From Sphingomonas panacis (GTDB taxonomy: Bacteria; Pseudomonadota; Alphaproteobacteria; Sphingomonadales; Sphingomonadaceae), in assembly GCF_001717955.1 (NCBI RefSeq), contig NZ_CP014168.1, positions 2,513,501 through 2,577,500 on the forward strand: a stretch of 64,000 nt of DNA, given 5' to 3'. Positions 1-9,246 of the stretch are shown piece after piece. Within the stretch, counting starts at the first letter, position 1. Every line of letters starts with the position of its first letter. Position numbers and translations under genes: made by a program. The notes beneath the pieces are model-generated. The model was not told the DNA's origin. It saw only the letters and a program-made list of their open reading frames with translations, and did not search any database.

Positions 1-747
1 GGTCGCAATCGTCCCGAAGGCGAGCAGACCGAGGGCGATCGGGATGAGGCCACTGACGTGGCGGCATCCGAGCCGGACGCGGTCGAAACCGAGGCGGCTC
101 CAGCCGACGTCGTCGCTCCCGATGCAGGCGACGGCGAGGGCGGCGAGGGCCGTCGTCGCCGCGGCCGGCGCGGTCGCCGTGGCGGTCGTCGCGGTGAGGG
201 CGAGGCCGCCGCATCGGCGACTCCGTCCGAGGGTGAAGCGCCTGCCGGCACGTTGCTGGAAGGCGTAGAGGAAGGCTCGATCGAGGCCGTAGCGCTTGCC
301 GACTATGCGGCGGACGCAGTGGCGGATGCTCCGGTCGAGGCACCTGCCGAGCCCGAAGCCGTCGAGGAGGCGCCCAAGAAGAAGGGCCGTCGCCGCAAGG
401 CCGTTGCCGAGGCGCCGGTAGAGGCCGCGCCCGAGCCGGCGGTGGAAGCGCCCGTCGCCGAGGCCGAAAAGCCGAAGCGCAAGCGCCGCACCAAGGCCGA
501 GATGGCTGCCGCCGAAACCGTCGTCGTCGAAGCTCCGGTGGTGGAAGAAGAAGCCAAGCCCAAGAAGCGTCGTGCGCCGCGTCGCAAGGCCGATGACGCC
601 GTAGCCGAGGCGGCTCCCGCCGCAGCGGAGCCGGAGGCCGAAGCCGCCGCAACCCCGCAAGGTGCTACGCCTGGCGAGATCGATCCCGATCCGGGCGAGG
701 CCGGATCGCCGCGGCGCGGCTGGTGGCAGCGCACCTTCGGGGCCTGA
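1..747 (+). CDS. rne: Ribonuclease E/G, C-terminal tail (5' end outside window)
   Basis: The frame is open from the first base, so this is the 3' part of a longer gene. What is visible is a low-complexity tail: an Arg/Gly block around residues 50-65 followed by alternating Ala/Glu/Pro and Lys/Arg stretches, ending in GWWQRTFGA. That composition, and the downstream M48 protease plus DsbA pair, match the non-catalytic degradosome/RNA-binding tail of sphingomonad RNase E, a membrane-associated endonuclease for mRNA decay and rRNA processing. The catalytic S1/DNase I-like half is not in the window, so the assignment rests on tail composition and neighbours. Confidence 0.75.
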   Translation, partial: GRNRPEGEQTEGDRDEATDVAASEPDAVETEAAPADVVAPDAGDGEGGEGRRRRGRRGRRGGRRGEGEAAASATPSEGEAPAGTLLEGVEEGSIEAVALADYAADAVADAPVEAPAEPEAVEEAPKKKGRRRKAVAEAPVEAAPEPAVEAPVAEAEKPKRKRRTKAEMAAAETVVVEAPVVEEEAKPKKRRAPRRKADDAVAEAAPAAAEPEAEAAATPQGATPGEIDPDPGEAGSPRRGWWQRTFGA

Positions 748-753
748 CCGATC

Positions 754-787
754 CCGGCGGGGCTTGCCTGATGGCAGGTCCCGCCGG
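754..787 (+). terminator. Stem-loop after rne
   Basis: A 15-bp GC-rich stem with a few wobble or mismatched positions and a TGAT loop lies 6 bases after the rne stop. There is no T-tract, so it may act as a 3'-end stabilising hairpin or a weak terminator rather than a classical intrinsic terminator. Confidence 0.45.
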
Positions 788-840
788 AACCGCTTCACCG
801 TGGGTTCACGCCATGCCGAGCAGGAGCGCCGAGCCGACAT

Positions 841-2205
841 ATGCTTCGAGTGAAACGCCTCTTCGCCGGCTTTGCCGCCGCGCTCCTGCTGTGGACACAG
901 CCCGCCGCCGCGCAATCGATCCTGCGCGATGCCGAGACCGAAGCGCTGTTCAACGATATGTCTCGGCCGTTGATCCTCGCCGCCGGTCTGTCGCCGAACA
1001 CTGTCAAGGTGATCCTCATCAACGATGACTCGATCAATGCCTTCGTCATCGGCGGGCAGACCGTCTACATCCATTCGGGCCTGATCGCCGCCGCAGACAA
1101 CGCCAATCAGGTGCAGGGTGTGATCGCGCACGAACTCGGCCATATCGCGGACGGGCATGTCGTGCTGGCCGATGCCGGCTATCGTCCCGCGCTCGGCATT
1201 TCGATCCTAAGCCTCGTGCTCGGTATCGCGGCGATGGCGGCAGGCGCGGGCGACGCTGGCGCGGGTATTCTCGCTGCGGGCCAGACCGCCGCCGGCTACA
1301 AGGCCGCAGCGTTCAGCCGCGTCCAGGAATCGACCGCCGATGCCACCGGCGCCAAGTTTCTCCGCCAGGCCGGGATCAGCGGCAAGGGCATGCTCACCTT
1401 CTTCAAGAAGCTGCAAAGCCAGGAATATGCGGTGGGCCTGCAGAACATCGACCCGTTCGCGCAAAGCCACCCGCTGAGCGGCGACCGCATCGCCACGCTG
1501 ACCGCCGACGTGAGTGCTTCGCCCGCGTATAACACTCCGCTCGACCCCGGTCTGGAAGAGCGCTTCAAGCGGGTGAAGGCAAAGCTGACCGGATATGTCT
1601 CCGATCCGAAGACCACGCTCAACATCTATCCGGCGAGCGACACCTCCGAATACGGGTATTATGCCCGCGCGTATGCGTGGCACAAGGCCGGCTATCCTGA
1701 CAAAGCGGATGCCGAGACCAAGGCGCTACTCGCGATCAAGCCGCACGACCCGTATTTCCTCGAAGTGCGCGGGCAGATCCTGCTCGAGGCGGGCAAGCCG
1801 CGCGACGCGCTGGCACCCTTGCGCGAGGCGACCGAACTGACCCGCACCGAACCGTTGATCGCGACGACACTCGGCCACGCGTTGATCGCGACCGAGGACA
1901 AGAGCAATTATCCCGAGGCGGTGAAGGTGCTGCGCTCCGCAGTCGCGCGCGATGACGACAATCCGTTCGCATGGTATCAGCTTGGCACCGCTTATGAGCT
2001 GTCGGGCGACGCGCCGCGCGCGATGCTTGCCACGGCCGAGCAGGCGAGCCTGACCGGTGACGTACCTCGTGCAGCCTATAGCGCGAGAGCCGCTATGGCC
2101 GGGCTGCCGCCGAACAGCATCGACTGGATTCGCGCGCAGGATATCGCGATGACATCGATGAACGAAATCCAAGACAATCCTGGAAAGTACAAGAAACGCC
2201 GATGA
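841..2205 (+). CDS. Exported M48-family zinc metalloprotease with TPR-like C-terminus
   Basis: 454 aa. An N-terminal signal peptide (residues 1-25, ending AAAQ) precedes an M48 domain with the zinc motif HELGH at 97-101 and the likely third ligand Glu163 in QESTAD. A hydrophobic stretch lies at about 118-150, and the last 170 residues look like helical TPR repeats (LEVRGQILLEAGKPRDAL, then WYQLGTAYELSGDAPRA). This is the BepA/YfgC-like architecture of periplasmic proteases that police outer-membrane protein assembly. An AGGAG lies 14 bases before the ATG. The 3' end overlaps the next gene by ATGA, so the two are probably translationally coupled. Confidence 0.88.
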   Translation: MLRVKRLFAGFAAALLLWTQPAAAQSILRDAETEALFNDMSRPLILAAGLSPNTVKVILINDDSINAFVIGGQTVYIHSGLIAAADNANQVQGVIAHELGHIADGHVVLADAGYRPALGISILSLVLGIAAMAAGAGDAGAGILAAGQTAAGYKAAAFSRVQESTADATGAKFLRQAGISGKGMLTFFKKLQSQEYAVGLQNIDPFAQSHPLSGDRIATLTADVSASPAYNTPLDPGLEERFKRVKAKLTGYVSDPKTTLNIYPASDTSEYGYYARAYAWHKAGYPDKADAETKALLAIKPHDPYFLEVRGQILLEAGKPRDALAPLREATELTRTEPLIATTLGHALIATEDKSNYPEAVKVLRSAVARDDDNPFAWYQLGTAYELSGDAPRAMLATAEQASLTGDVPRAAYSARAAMAGLPPNSIDWIRAQDIAMTSMNEIQDNPGKYKKRR

Positions 2206-2921
2206 GCCGATTCACGATACCGCTGGCCGCGCTGCTCGGCGCCGTGCTCGGCGCGGGTGCGATGTTATGGGGCAGCGGCCATTTCGCGCCGGCTGGCGAT
2301 CAGGCACGGATCGAGCAAGTCGTTCACGATTACCTGCTCGCACATCCCGAAGTTCTGCCAGATGCGATGGATGCGCTGCGCGACAAGCAGCATGCGAAGA
2401 CGATCGCCGACAATCATGCGGCGATCCTGGAGCCGTTCGGCAGCGCCTGGGCGGGGAGCGCGCATCCCGACCTGACCATCGTGGAATATTACGACTATAA
2501 TTGCGGCTATTGCCGCGCCAGCCTGCCCGCGATCGCGCAATTGCTGGCGAGCGACCCCAAGTTGCGGATCGTGTTCCGCGAGTTCCCGGTCCTAGCGGAT
2601 TCAAGCGCGAGCGCTGCGCGGATGAGCCTCGCCGCCGCCGAGCAGGGCAAGTTCAAACCGTTCCACGACTCGCTCTATGCGGGTGGTCCCGTCACCGATC
2701 AGTCGATCGCCGCCGCGGCAAAGATCGCGGGCGTGGACACCGTCAAAGCCGCGGCGTTCGCACCCAAGGCCGACGCCGAAATCGCGGCGAACATGGGAAT
2801 CGCCCGGCAATTGGGGCTGACCGGTACGCCGAGCTGGGTGATCGGGAACCACGTCGTTTCCTCCGCGCTGCCGCTGGAGGATTTACAGAACCTGGTTGCA
2901 AAGGCACGGGCGAAGGGCTGA
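2202..2921 (+). CDS. DsbA-family thiol:disulfide oxidoreductase
   Basis: 239 aa with an N-terminal membrane or signal segment (residues 6-24), a short helical pre-domain, and a thioredoxin-fold domain. The redox motif is C101-G-Y-C104 and the cis-Pro motif is TP at 209-210. It is probably a periplasmic disulfide oxidase or isomerase of the Com1/ScsC-like group. It starts inside the stop of the M48 protease (ATGA overlap), which suggests the two act together in envelope protein quality control. Confidence 0.88.
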   Translation: MSRFTIPLAALLGAVLGAGAMLWGSGHFAPAGDQARIEQVVHDYLLAHPEVLPDAMDALRDKQHAKTIADNHAAILEPFGSAWAGSAHPDLTIVEYYDYNCGYCRASLPAIAQLLASDPKLRIVFREFPVLADSSASAARMSLAAAEQGKFKPFHDSLYAGGPVTDQSIAAAAKIAGVDTVKAAAFAPKADAEIAANMGIARQLGLTGTPSWVIGNHVVSSALPLEDLQNLVAKARAKG

Positions 2922-2942
2922 GGGCATCCGTTCTTTCGCCTG

Positions 2943-3098
2943 TCAGCAGAACGCCGGCACGGCCTCGTAATCGATCTCGCGGTCGTCTGTACGCATACGT
3001 TCGTCGATCATCTGCTGCCAGAACGCGGCTTCCTGCTGCGCCCGTTCAGCGCATTCGCGTGAGCGACGCGCGAGGTCGATCATGTCTTCCAAGTTCAT
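2943..3098 (-). CDS. Small hypothetical protein (51 aa)
   Basis: 51 aa, beginning [20 protein letters not shown]. It is acidic and probably helical, with a single Cys at the C-terminus. The start was chosen because AGGGAGC lies 4 bases before this ATG; an upstream in-frame start at 3164 has no such site. It is convergent with the DsbA gene. No known domain was recognised. Confidence 0.55.
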   Translation of the reverse strand: MNLEDMIDLARRSRECAERAQQEAAFWQQMIDERMRTDDREIDYEAVPAFC

Positions 3099-3286
3099 CG
3101 TTGCTCCCTTTTTTGCCGAATATCGCACGCTTTTATCGCGGTCGAACGATGCGGTGCACAACAAGATGCAGCGAAAACATCGTTAACCTTTTAGGATGTG
3201 GCATTGCTGCGACGAGCCGCATCGCGTGGCTCGCCGTTGCAGTGCCGCAGCGTCGTCCCTATCTGCGCGGCCACAAGGGGAAGCAC

Positions 3287-4222
3287 ATGCAACCGATCCT
3301 GTCCGTCCGGGGCGTCTCGAAGACTTACGCCTCGGGCCACCGCGCGCTCCAACCCGTCGATCTGGATATCACGAAGGGAGAAATCTTTGCGCTGCTCGGC
3401 CCGAATGGGGCGGGCAAGACCACGCTCATCAGCATCATCTGCGGCATCGTCACGCCGTCCACGGGCACGATCACGGTGATGGGCCATGATGCGATCCGCG
3501 ATTTTCGCGCCGCGCGAAGTGTGATCGGTCTGGTGCCGCAGGAACTCTCGGTCGACATGTTCGAGACGGTGCTCGCGAGCGTGCGGTACAGCCGTCGCCT
3601 GTTCGGCAAGCCCGGGCATGACAGTTATATCGAGCAGGTGCTTCGCGACCTGTCGCTGTGGGACAAGCGCAACGCGAGGATTCGCGAGCTGTCGGGCGGG
3701 ATGAAGCGCCGTGTGCTGATCGCCAAGGCGCTCAGCCACGAGCCCGACATCCTGTTCCTCGACGAGCCGACTGCCGGCGTCGATGTCGCGCTTCGCCGCG
3801 ATATGTGGAAGCTGGTCCACCGGCTGCGCGAGAAGGGCACCACGATCATCCTGACGACGCACTACATCGAGGAGGCCGAGGAAATGGCCGATCGTGTCGG
3901 CGTGATCGACAAGGGCCGAATCATCCTGATCGAACAGAAGACCGAACTGATGAAGAAGCTCGGCAAGCGCCAGATGCTGATTTCGCTGCAGGAGCCGATG
4001 GCGACGATCCCGACGGACCTCGACGAATGGCATCTGGCGCTGGAGGATGAGGGGCATACGCTCCGCTACGTCTTCGATGCGCAGGCCGAGCATACCGGCA
4101 TTCCCTCGTTGCTGCGCAAGCTCGCCGAACTCGGCATCGGCTTCAAAGATCTGGAGACGAGCAAGTCTTCCCTCGAGGATATTTTCGTCGATCTGGTCGA
4201 ACACAAGGAGCAGGCGGCATGA
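3287..4222 (+). CDS. ABC transporter ATP-binding protein
   Basis: 311 aa. Walker [10 protein letters not shown] at 38-46, signature LSGGM at 135-139, Walker B ILFLDE at 155-160, and an H-loop in TTHYIEEAE. The C-terminal 90 residues follow the pattern of type-2 export ATPases (YadG/NodI/CcmA-like). The ATG is preceded by AAGGGGAAG; the frame is open far upstream but without recognisable protein. It pairs with the permease at 4332 to form a two-gene exporter. The substrate cannot be told from sequence. Confidence 0.92.
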   Translation: MQPILSVRGVSKTYASGHRALQPVDLDITKGEIFALLGPNGAGKTTLISIICGIVTPSTGTITVMGHDAIRDFRAARSVIGLVPQELSVDMFETVLASVRYSRRLFGKPGHDSYIEQVLRDLSLWDKRNARIRELSGGMKRRVLIAKALSHEPDILFLDEPTAGVDVALRRDMWKLVHRLREKGTTIILTTHYIEEAEEMADRVGVIDKGRIILIEQKTELMKKLGKRQMLISLQEPMATIPTDLDEWHLALEDEGHTLRYVFDAQAEHTGIPSLLRKLAELGIGFKDLETSKSSLEDIFVDLVEHKEQAA

Positions 4223-4237
4223 ACGCCGAGCCACAGC

Positions 4238-4315
4238 GTTCTCGCGCGAAAGCGGGAGTCCAGAGCAGCGCAGGGCAGCATATGCGGCTCTGGAGCCCCG
4301 CTTTCGCGGCGGAAC
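4238..4315. repeat. Palindromic intergenic repeat, family A, copy 1
   Basis: Inverted repeat of about 28-base arms (core GCGAAAGCGGGAG and its complement CCCGCTTTCGC, with CCAGAGC/GCTCTGG next to the loop) between the ABC ATPase and its permease. Related copies are at 18371 and 61647. Confidence 0.8.
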
Positions 4316-4331
4316 TGAAGGAATGCATGCA

Positions 4332-5102
4332 ATGAGCGGCATCAACACCCACGGCGTCTGGGCGATCTACCGCTTTGAGATGGCGCGCTCGCTGCGCACG
4401 ATCTGGCAGAGCGTCGCAACCCCGGTCATCACCACATCCCTGTATTTCGTCGTGTTCGGCGGTGCGATCGGATCGCGGATCAGCACGGTGGGCGGTGTCG
4501 GCTACGGCAGCTTCATCGTGCCAGGCCTCATCATGCTGTCGCTGTTGACGCAGAGCATCTCCAACGCGTCGATCGGCATCTACTTCCCCAAATTCACCGG
4601 CACGGTGTTCGAACTTCTGTCAGCACCCGTCACCGCGATGGAGATGGTGGCGGGGTTCGTCGGCGCGGCGGCGACCAAGTCGATCGTGCTGGGGCTGCTG
4701 ATCCTCGCCACATCGGCGCTGTTCGTGCCGCTGCATGTCGAACATCCGCTGGCGATGATCGCGTTCCTGGTGTTGACGAGCGTGACGTTCAGCCTGTTCG
4801 GGTTCATCATCGGCATCTGGGCGAACGGGTTCGAGCAGCTTTCGGTGGTGCCGGCGCTGCTCGTCACGCCGCTGACCTTCCTCGGCGGCGCATTCTACTC
4901 GATCGACATGCTGCCGCAGCCGTGGCGCACGATCAGCCTGTTCAACCCGGTCGTGTACCTGATCAGCGGCTTCCGCTGGAGCTTCTTCGGCAAGGGTGAC
5001 GTGAGTATCGGCCTAAGTCTTGGCGTGACGGCGGCGTTCATGGTGGCGTGCCTGCTGGCGATCGCGGCGATCTTCCGGACCGGGTGGCGGCTTAAAAACT
5101 GA
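4332..5102 (+). CDS. ABC transporter permease (ABC-2 type)
   Basis: 256 aa with six predicted membrane segments, starting near residues 25-45 and ending before the terminal RLKN. The ABC-2 membrane fold is recognisable from [12 protein letters not shown] and from the [17 protein letters not shown] segment typical of YadH/NodJ-like permeases. ATG 4332 lies 10 bases after GAAGGA; an upstream ATG at 4323 has no spacing for it. It forms the membrane half of the exporter with the ATPase upstream, but a palindromic repeat separates the two genes. Confidence 0.9.
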   Translation: MSGINTHGVWAIYRFEMARSLRTIWQSVATPVITTSLYFVVFGGAIGSRISTVGGVGYGSFIVPGLIMLSLLTQSISNASIGIYFPKFTGTVFELLSAPVTAMEMVAGFVGAAATKSIVLGLLILATSALFVPLHVEHPLAMIAFLVLTSVTFSLFGFIIGIWANGFEQLSVVPALLVTPLTFLGGAFYSIDMLPQPWRTISLFNPVVYLISGFRWSFFGKGDVSIGLSLGVTAAFMVACLLAIAAIFRTGWRLKN

Positions 5103-5111
5103 TCCAAGGCC

Positions 5112-5193
5112 CGTCATCCCCGCGCAAGCTGGGATCTTTTCGGGGAGGGCGCCCGGCTGACACCACGAGATCCCAGCTTGCGCTGGGATGACG
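5112..5193. repeat. Palindromic intergenic repeat, family B
   Basis: Long inverted repeat with arms CGTCATCCC-CGCGCAAGCTGGGATC and its complement. It fills the gap between the convergent ABC permease and CocE-type hydrolase genes. This is the only copy in the window, and the arms could serve as a bidirectional terminator. Confidence 0.75.
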
Positions 5194-5213
5194 ATTGGCC
5201 TTTGGCGACGGTG

Positions 5214-7076
5214 TTACCGCATCACCGGCAGCGTGATTCGCGATCCCGCGCAAACCCGCTGCGTCGCCTTGACGAAGTCCGCCGGCTTGGCACGGGCGAT
5301 GTTGGGGACGAACGTCTGCGGGTTGCGGTCGATCACCGGGAACCAGCTCGACTGCACCTGCACCATGATGCGGTGCCCCTTCTGGAAGACATGGTCGTGG
5401 TCGCGTAGCGGCACGTCCCATGCGACAACGCGGTTGGGCACCAATGCGCGCGGCGCGGTATCGCTGGCGAGGAACTTGCCGCGCCGCACCTCCATCGCGA
5501 TCGGCCATTCATAGCCGTTGAGTTGCCGCGTGTAGGCACCCAGCGGTGCCGCCATGTCGAACTGCTCGTAGGTCTGCGGCAGCACGTCGATCAGTTTTAC
5601 CACGAAATCGCTGTCGGTGCCGCTCGTGCTCGCCAGCAAGGTCGCGGCGAGTTTGCCGGTTACGGTGAGGTCCGCGTCGAGCGGTGCGCTCACATAGCTC
5701 AGCACGTCGGGACGATGATCGACGAAGCGTTGGTCCTCACTCTCCCACCAGCGCCACTCGGGGCGCGGATAGGTCGGTGAAAGCGGGCGCGAGCGGAACG
5801 GCACCGGATTGGCGGGATCGGACACGTAATCGCGGCATGCCTCGCCCTTGGCCGGCGCAGCGAACGAGAGCGAGCCGTCAGCGTGGAAATACAGATCGGT
5901 CGGCGTGGCTCCGGTAGGAGGCCAGTGGCGATAGGTTTTCCACACGTTCGATCCCGATTGCAGCATCTTCGCCTCGAAGCTCGGGCGCTCGCCAGTGCCG
6001 TGCAGCCAGTAGCGGAAGAACGGCGTCTGGATCTGGTCGCGGAACTCGATGCCGGTGTCACGGCCGAGCGGGATGCGGCCGAGCATGTCCATCTTGCCCT
6101 GCCAGGTGCCGTGCGCCCATGGCCCGGCCACCATCTGCGCGAGGTGATCGGGATCGTTGGCCTGCTGCTTCTGGTAGATCTGCCAGCTTCCCCACGGATC
6201 TTCCTGATCCCAGAAGCCGGCCACGTTGAGCGTGGGCACGGTCGTCTTGCCGAGCGCGGTCGTCCAGTTCTGGCCGGTATAGAAACTGTCGTGGTTGGGA
6301 TGGTCGAGCAGCGCGTTCAGCATCGGCACGCTGCCCTTGAAGTAGCGCGTGTCGAGGTTCTCGACCGCACCCAGCGCGAGAAACCATTCGTAGGTATCGA
6401 CAGTGCCATAGTCGAACGGCTTGTTCTGCGTCTTGTCGACCTGAAGGCTGGAGACCCAGTCGGTCGTATAGCTCAGCCGCAGCGCGCCGTTCCGGTGGAG
6501 GTCGTCGTTCTGCCAATAGTCGATCCATGCCGCTTGCGGGCTGACTGCCTTCAGCGCGGGGTGCGGGTGGACCAGCGATACAGCTGCGGCGAAACCGGGA
6601 TAGGAGACGCCCCACATCCCGACCCGGCCATTGTTGCCGGGCACGGATTTCACCAGCCAGTCGATCGCGTCATAGGCGTCGGTGGCCTCATCGACGGCCT
6701 TGGGATCATTCGGGTGGACTGCGGTCGAGAGGGTGAAAACTCCGTCCGAGCCGAAGCGCCCCCGCATCGACTGGAAGACGAAGATGTAACCGTCCTTGAC
6801 CAGCGACTGCCAGCCGAGCGGCACGGCTTTCGGCGCGGCATCGGGCACGCCGTAGGGCGTCCGCTGGAACAGGATCGGAAGCGGCCCGGTGCTGTCGCGC
6901 GGGCGCAGGATCACGGTCTCCATCTTCGCGCCGTCGCGCATCGGCACCATCACCTTTTCGAAGGTGAAGGGCGACTGCTGCGCCGTCTCGGCGACCGGCG
7001 CCGCTTGCGGGCGCGCGGTGACGAGCGCGGGCAGGGCGGTGGCTGCGAGCAGCAGCAGGAGACTTGGGGCACGCAT
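5214..7076 (-). CDS. Exported CocE/NonD-family hydrolase (X-Pro dipeptidyl-peptidase-like)
   Basis: 620 aa. Signal peptide at about residues 1-21, then an alpha/beta-hydrolase domain with nucleophile Ser158 in GVSYPG, a likely catalytic Asp in GFWDQED (290 or 293), and His322 in GPWAHG. The C-terminal jelly-roll domain is typical of the S15/CocE family (residues about 400-615). Members hydrolyse esters, amides or glutaryl-acylated beta-lactams; the substrate here is unknown. The start is supported by GGGAGGAAG 5 bases upstream of the ATG. Confidence 0.88.
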   Translation of the reverse strand: MRAPSLLLLLAATALPALVTARPQAAPVAETAQQSPFTFEKVMVPMRDGAKMETVILRPRDSTGPLPILFQRTPYGVPDAAPKAVPLGWQSLVKDGYIFVFQSMRGRFGSDGVFTLSTAVHPNDPKAVDEATDAYDAIDWLVKSVPGNNGRVGMWGVSYPGFAAAVSLVHPHPALKAVSPQAAWIDYWQNDDLHRNGALRLSYTTDWVSSLQVDKTQNKPFDYGTVDTYEWFLALGAVENLDTRYFKGSVPMLNALLDHPNHDSFYTGQNWTTALGKTTVPTLNVAGFWDQEDPWGSWQIYQKQQANDPDHLAQMVAGPWAHGTWQGKMDMLGRIPLGRDTGIEFRDQIQTPFFRYWLHGTGERPSFEAKMLQSGSNVWKTYRHWPPTGATPTDLYFHADGSLSFAAPAKGEACRDYVSDPANPVPFRSRPLSPTYPRPEWRWWESEDQRFVDHRPDVLSYVSAPLDADLTVTGKLAATLLASTSGTDSDFVVKLIDVLPQTYEQFDMAAPLGAYTRQLNGYEWPIAMEVRRGKFLASDTAPRALVPNRVVAWDVPLRDHDHVFQKGHRIMVQVQSSWFPVIDRNPQTFVPNIARAKPADFVKATQRVCAGSRITLPVMR

Positions 7077-7135
7077 CTGAACTTCCTCCCGTTTGGCGGG
7101 AGTCTAGCCGTTATCGTACAGCCCTGCCAATGGCA

Positions 7136-8581
7136 TCAGAGCGGGATGCGCGCCATCAGGAAGTCGGGCATCGGGCCGTTCCAGCCATCGTCCGGGCCGT
7201 CGTCGGGTTCGCGGCGATCACGGCGCGGGGCACGGTCGTCGCGCGGTGGACGGGTGTCGCGGGGGGCGCGTTCCTCGCGGGCCGGGCGTTCGGCGCGTGG
7301 TTGGCGTTGCCCGCGGGGCGCGGGCGCCTCGCGGACCGGCTCGGCTTCGCGCGGAGCGGGTTCGGCGACGGGCTGGGCCTTGGGGGCGGCGGCCGCCGCC
7401 TTCGGCTCAACCTTCTTGCCGCGCGTGCGCTTGCGGGGGCCTTCGCCCTCGGCATGGGCTTCGTCGATCGCGCCTTCGAAACGCTCGATCTTAAGCCCGG
7501 TGAGCTTCTCTATATTCTCGATATTCTCGGCATCGTCGGCGGTGGCGAAGGTGAAGGCGACGCCGGTCGCGCCGGCGCGGCCGGTGCGGCCGATGCGGTG
7601 GACGTAATCGTCGGGATGCCACGGCGCGTCATAGTTGAAGACGTGGCTGACGCCCTTGATGTCGAGTCCGCGCGCGGCGACGTCGGACGCGACGAGCACA
7701 TTGACCTCGCCTTTCTTGAAGCGTTCGAGTTCGGCGATGCGCTGCGCCTGTTCCATGTCGCCGTGGATTTCGGAGGAACGGAAGCCTGCGCGCTGCAAAA
7801 GCTTGTTAAGGTCGCGCACAGTGGTCTTGCGGTTCGAGAAGATGATAGCGGTCTTCACATCCACCGCGTTTAGCAGCTCCTCGAGCTTTTCGCGCTTTTT
7901 CGAGGCGGTTACCGGCACCAGCCACTGCTTGATGTTGGTGTTCGCCGTTGCCGGGCGCGCCACTTCGATCGTCTTGGGGTTGCTCAGGAATTTATCGGCG
8001 AGCTTCTTGATGACCGGGGGCATCGTCGCCGAGAACAGCAACGTCTGGCGCTGCGGCGGCAGCTTGGTGCAGATTTCCTCGATGTCGGGAATGAACCCCA
8101 TGTCGAGCATCCGGTCGGCCTCGTCGATCACCAGCAGCGAACAGCCGGTGAGCAGGATCTTGCCGCGTCCGAACAGGTCCATCAGCCGGCCCGGCGTGGC
8201 GATCAGTACGTCGACGCCCTTTTCGAGCGCGGCCATCTGGTCGCCCATCGAGACGCCGCCAATCAGGAGTGCCATCGAGAGCTTGTGATTTTTGCCGTAT
8301 TTCTCGAAATTCTCGGCAACCTGCGCGGCGAGTTCGCGCGTCGGTTCGAGGATCAGCGAGCGCGGCATCCGCGCGCGGCTGCGGCCGTGCGCGAGGATGT
8401 CGATCATCGGCAGCACGAACGACGCGGTCTTGCCGGTGCCGGTCTGTGCGATGCCGATGATGTCACGCATCATCAGCACGCTCGGGATCGCACTCGCCTG
8501 GATCGGAGTCGGCTCGGTATAGCCGGACTCGGTCACGGCTGCGAGAAGTTCGTCGGAAAGGCCGAGATCGGCAAAGGTCAT
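7136..8581 (-). CDS. DEAD-box ATP-dependent RNA helicase (RhlE-like)
   Basis: 481 aa. Q-motif region at the N-terminus, AQTGTGKT at 45-52, PTRELA at 80-85, DEAD at 153-156, SAT at 184-186, and HRIGRTGRAG in the second RecA domain. The tail (about 375-470) is rich in Arg, Pro, Ala and Glu and should be a disordered RNA-binding extension, ending in MPDFLMARIPL. It is a cytosolic RNA remodelling enzyme for ribosome assembly or mRNA decay, possibly working with the RNase E encoded nearby. Confidence 0.93.
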   Translation of the reverse strand: MTFADLGLSDELLAAVTESGYTEPTPIQASAIPSVLMMRDIIGIAQTGTGKTASFVLPMIDILAHGRSRARMPRSLILEPTRELAAQVAENFEKYGKNHKLSMALLIGGVSMGDQMAALEKGVDVLIATPGRLMDLFGRGKILLTGCSLLVIDEADRMLDMGFIPDIEEICTKLPPQRQTLLFSATMPPVIKKLADKFLSNPKTIEVARPATANTNIKQWLVPVTASKKREKLEELLNAVDVKTAIIFSNRKTTVRDLNKLLQRAGFRSSEIHGDMEQAQRIAELERFKKGEVNVLVASDVAARGLDIKGVSHVFNYDAPWHPDDYVHRIGRTGRAGATGVAFTFATADDAENIENIEKLTGLKIERFEGAIDEAHAEGEGPRKRTRGKKVEPKAAAAAPKAQPVAEPAPREAEPVREAPAPRGQRQPRAERPAREERAPRDTRPPRDDRAPRRDRREPDDGPDDGWNGPMPDFLMARIPL

Positions 8582-8680
8582 GAAGGTTCCGGATATTAAC
8601 GCGCCGCGGGGCGATAGCGCCTGCAGGCCGGCCTAGCGCTTGCGGATTGGCGCGCAAATGTCAAGGAAAAGGGCGGGTTG

Positions 8681-9139
8681 TCACCTTTCGACGACGCGCC
8701 GGAAGGTTTCGATCGGACATACACCGCCCGATCGCGAACGAATCGCGTCCCGCCCGGCGCACAGCAGGCCATCGTCGGGCAGGCGCAGGTACAGATCGGG
8801 ATAAAAGTCGAGCGCCGGGCAATTGTCGTCGAAGCGCGCACGGATCCGCTCGCCCGTTTCCAGGAGCAGATCGATGCTGTCGCGCCCGGTGATGACCGCG
8901 CGATCGAGCGTGGTCAGCGGCACGCATTTCGGCCCGCGCTTTTCCTGCAGGCGCACCGGCCGCTCCGCCCGTTCGCGCGCTCGCGGATCGATCATACGTG
9001 GAATGCGAATGACGATTCGGGAATGGAAAGTGAGCTGCGCCATCTCGATCCGTTCGATCGGCGCGTCACGCGGCTGGTCGGCCGCCGCGACAGGGGCGAG
9101 CGCGAGCAACGCGAGCAGGGAAGTGACCGGATTCGGCAT
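8681..9139 (-). CDS. Small exported hypothetical protein
   Basis: 152 aa. The chosen start gives MPNPVTSLLALLALAPVAAA, a clean signal peptide; an upstream in-frame start at 9259 would add 40 basic residues without protein character. The mature part has Cys in PKCVPL, DDNCPALDFYPDLYL and GLLCAGR, and ends near CPIETFRRVVER, so intramolecular disulfides in the periplasm are plausible. No named domain was recognised. It is divergent from the FAD oxidoreductase across a gap of about 107 bases. Confidence 0.7.
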   Translation of the reverse strand: MPNPVTSLLALLALAPVAAADQPRDAPIERIEMAQLTFHSRIVIRIPRMIDPRARERAERPVRLQEKRGPKCVPLTTLDRAVITGRDSIDLLLETGERIRARFDDNCPALDFYPDLYLRLPDDGLLCAGRDAIRSRSGGVCPIETFRRVVER

Positions 9140-9246
9140 GGATTTCTTCAGCTTAGTGAAAACGCTTGAACGGATGATGAACTCGCACCGCCGCTCATGT
9201 CTCCGCGATTGCCGAGCGGAACGCGCACATGATAGGCACCTTTGCC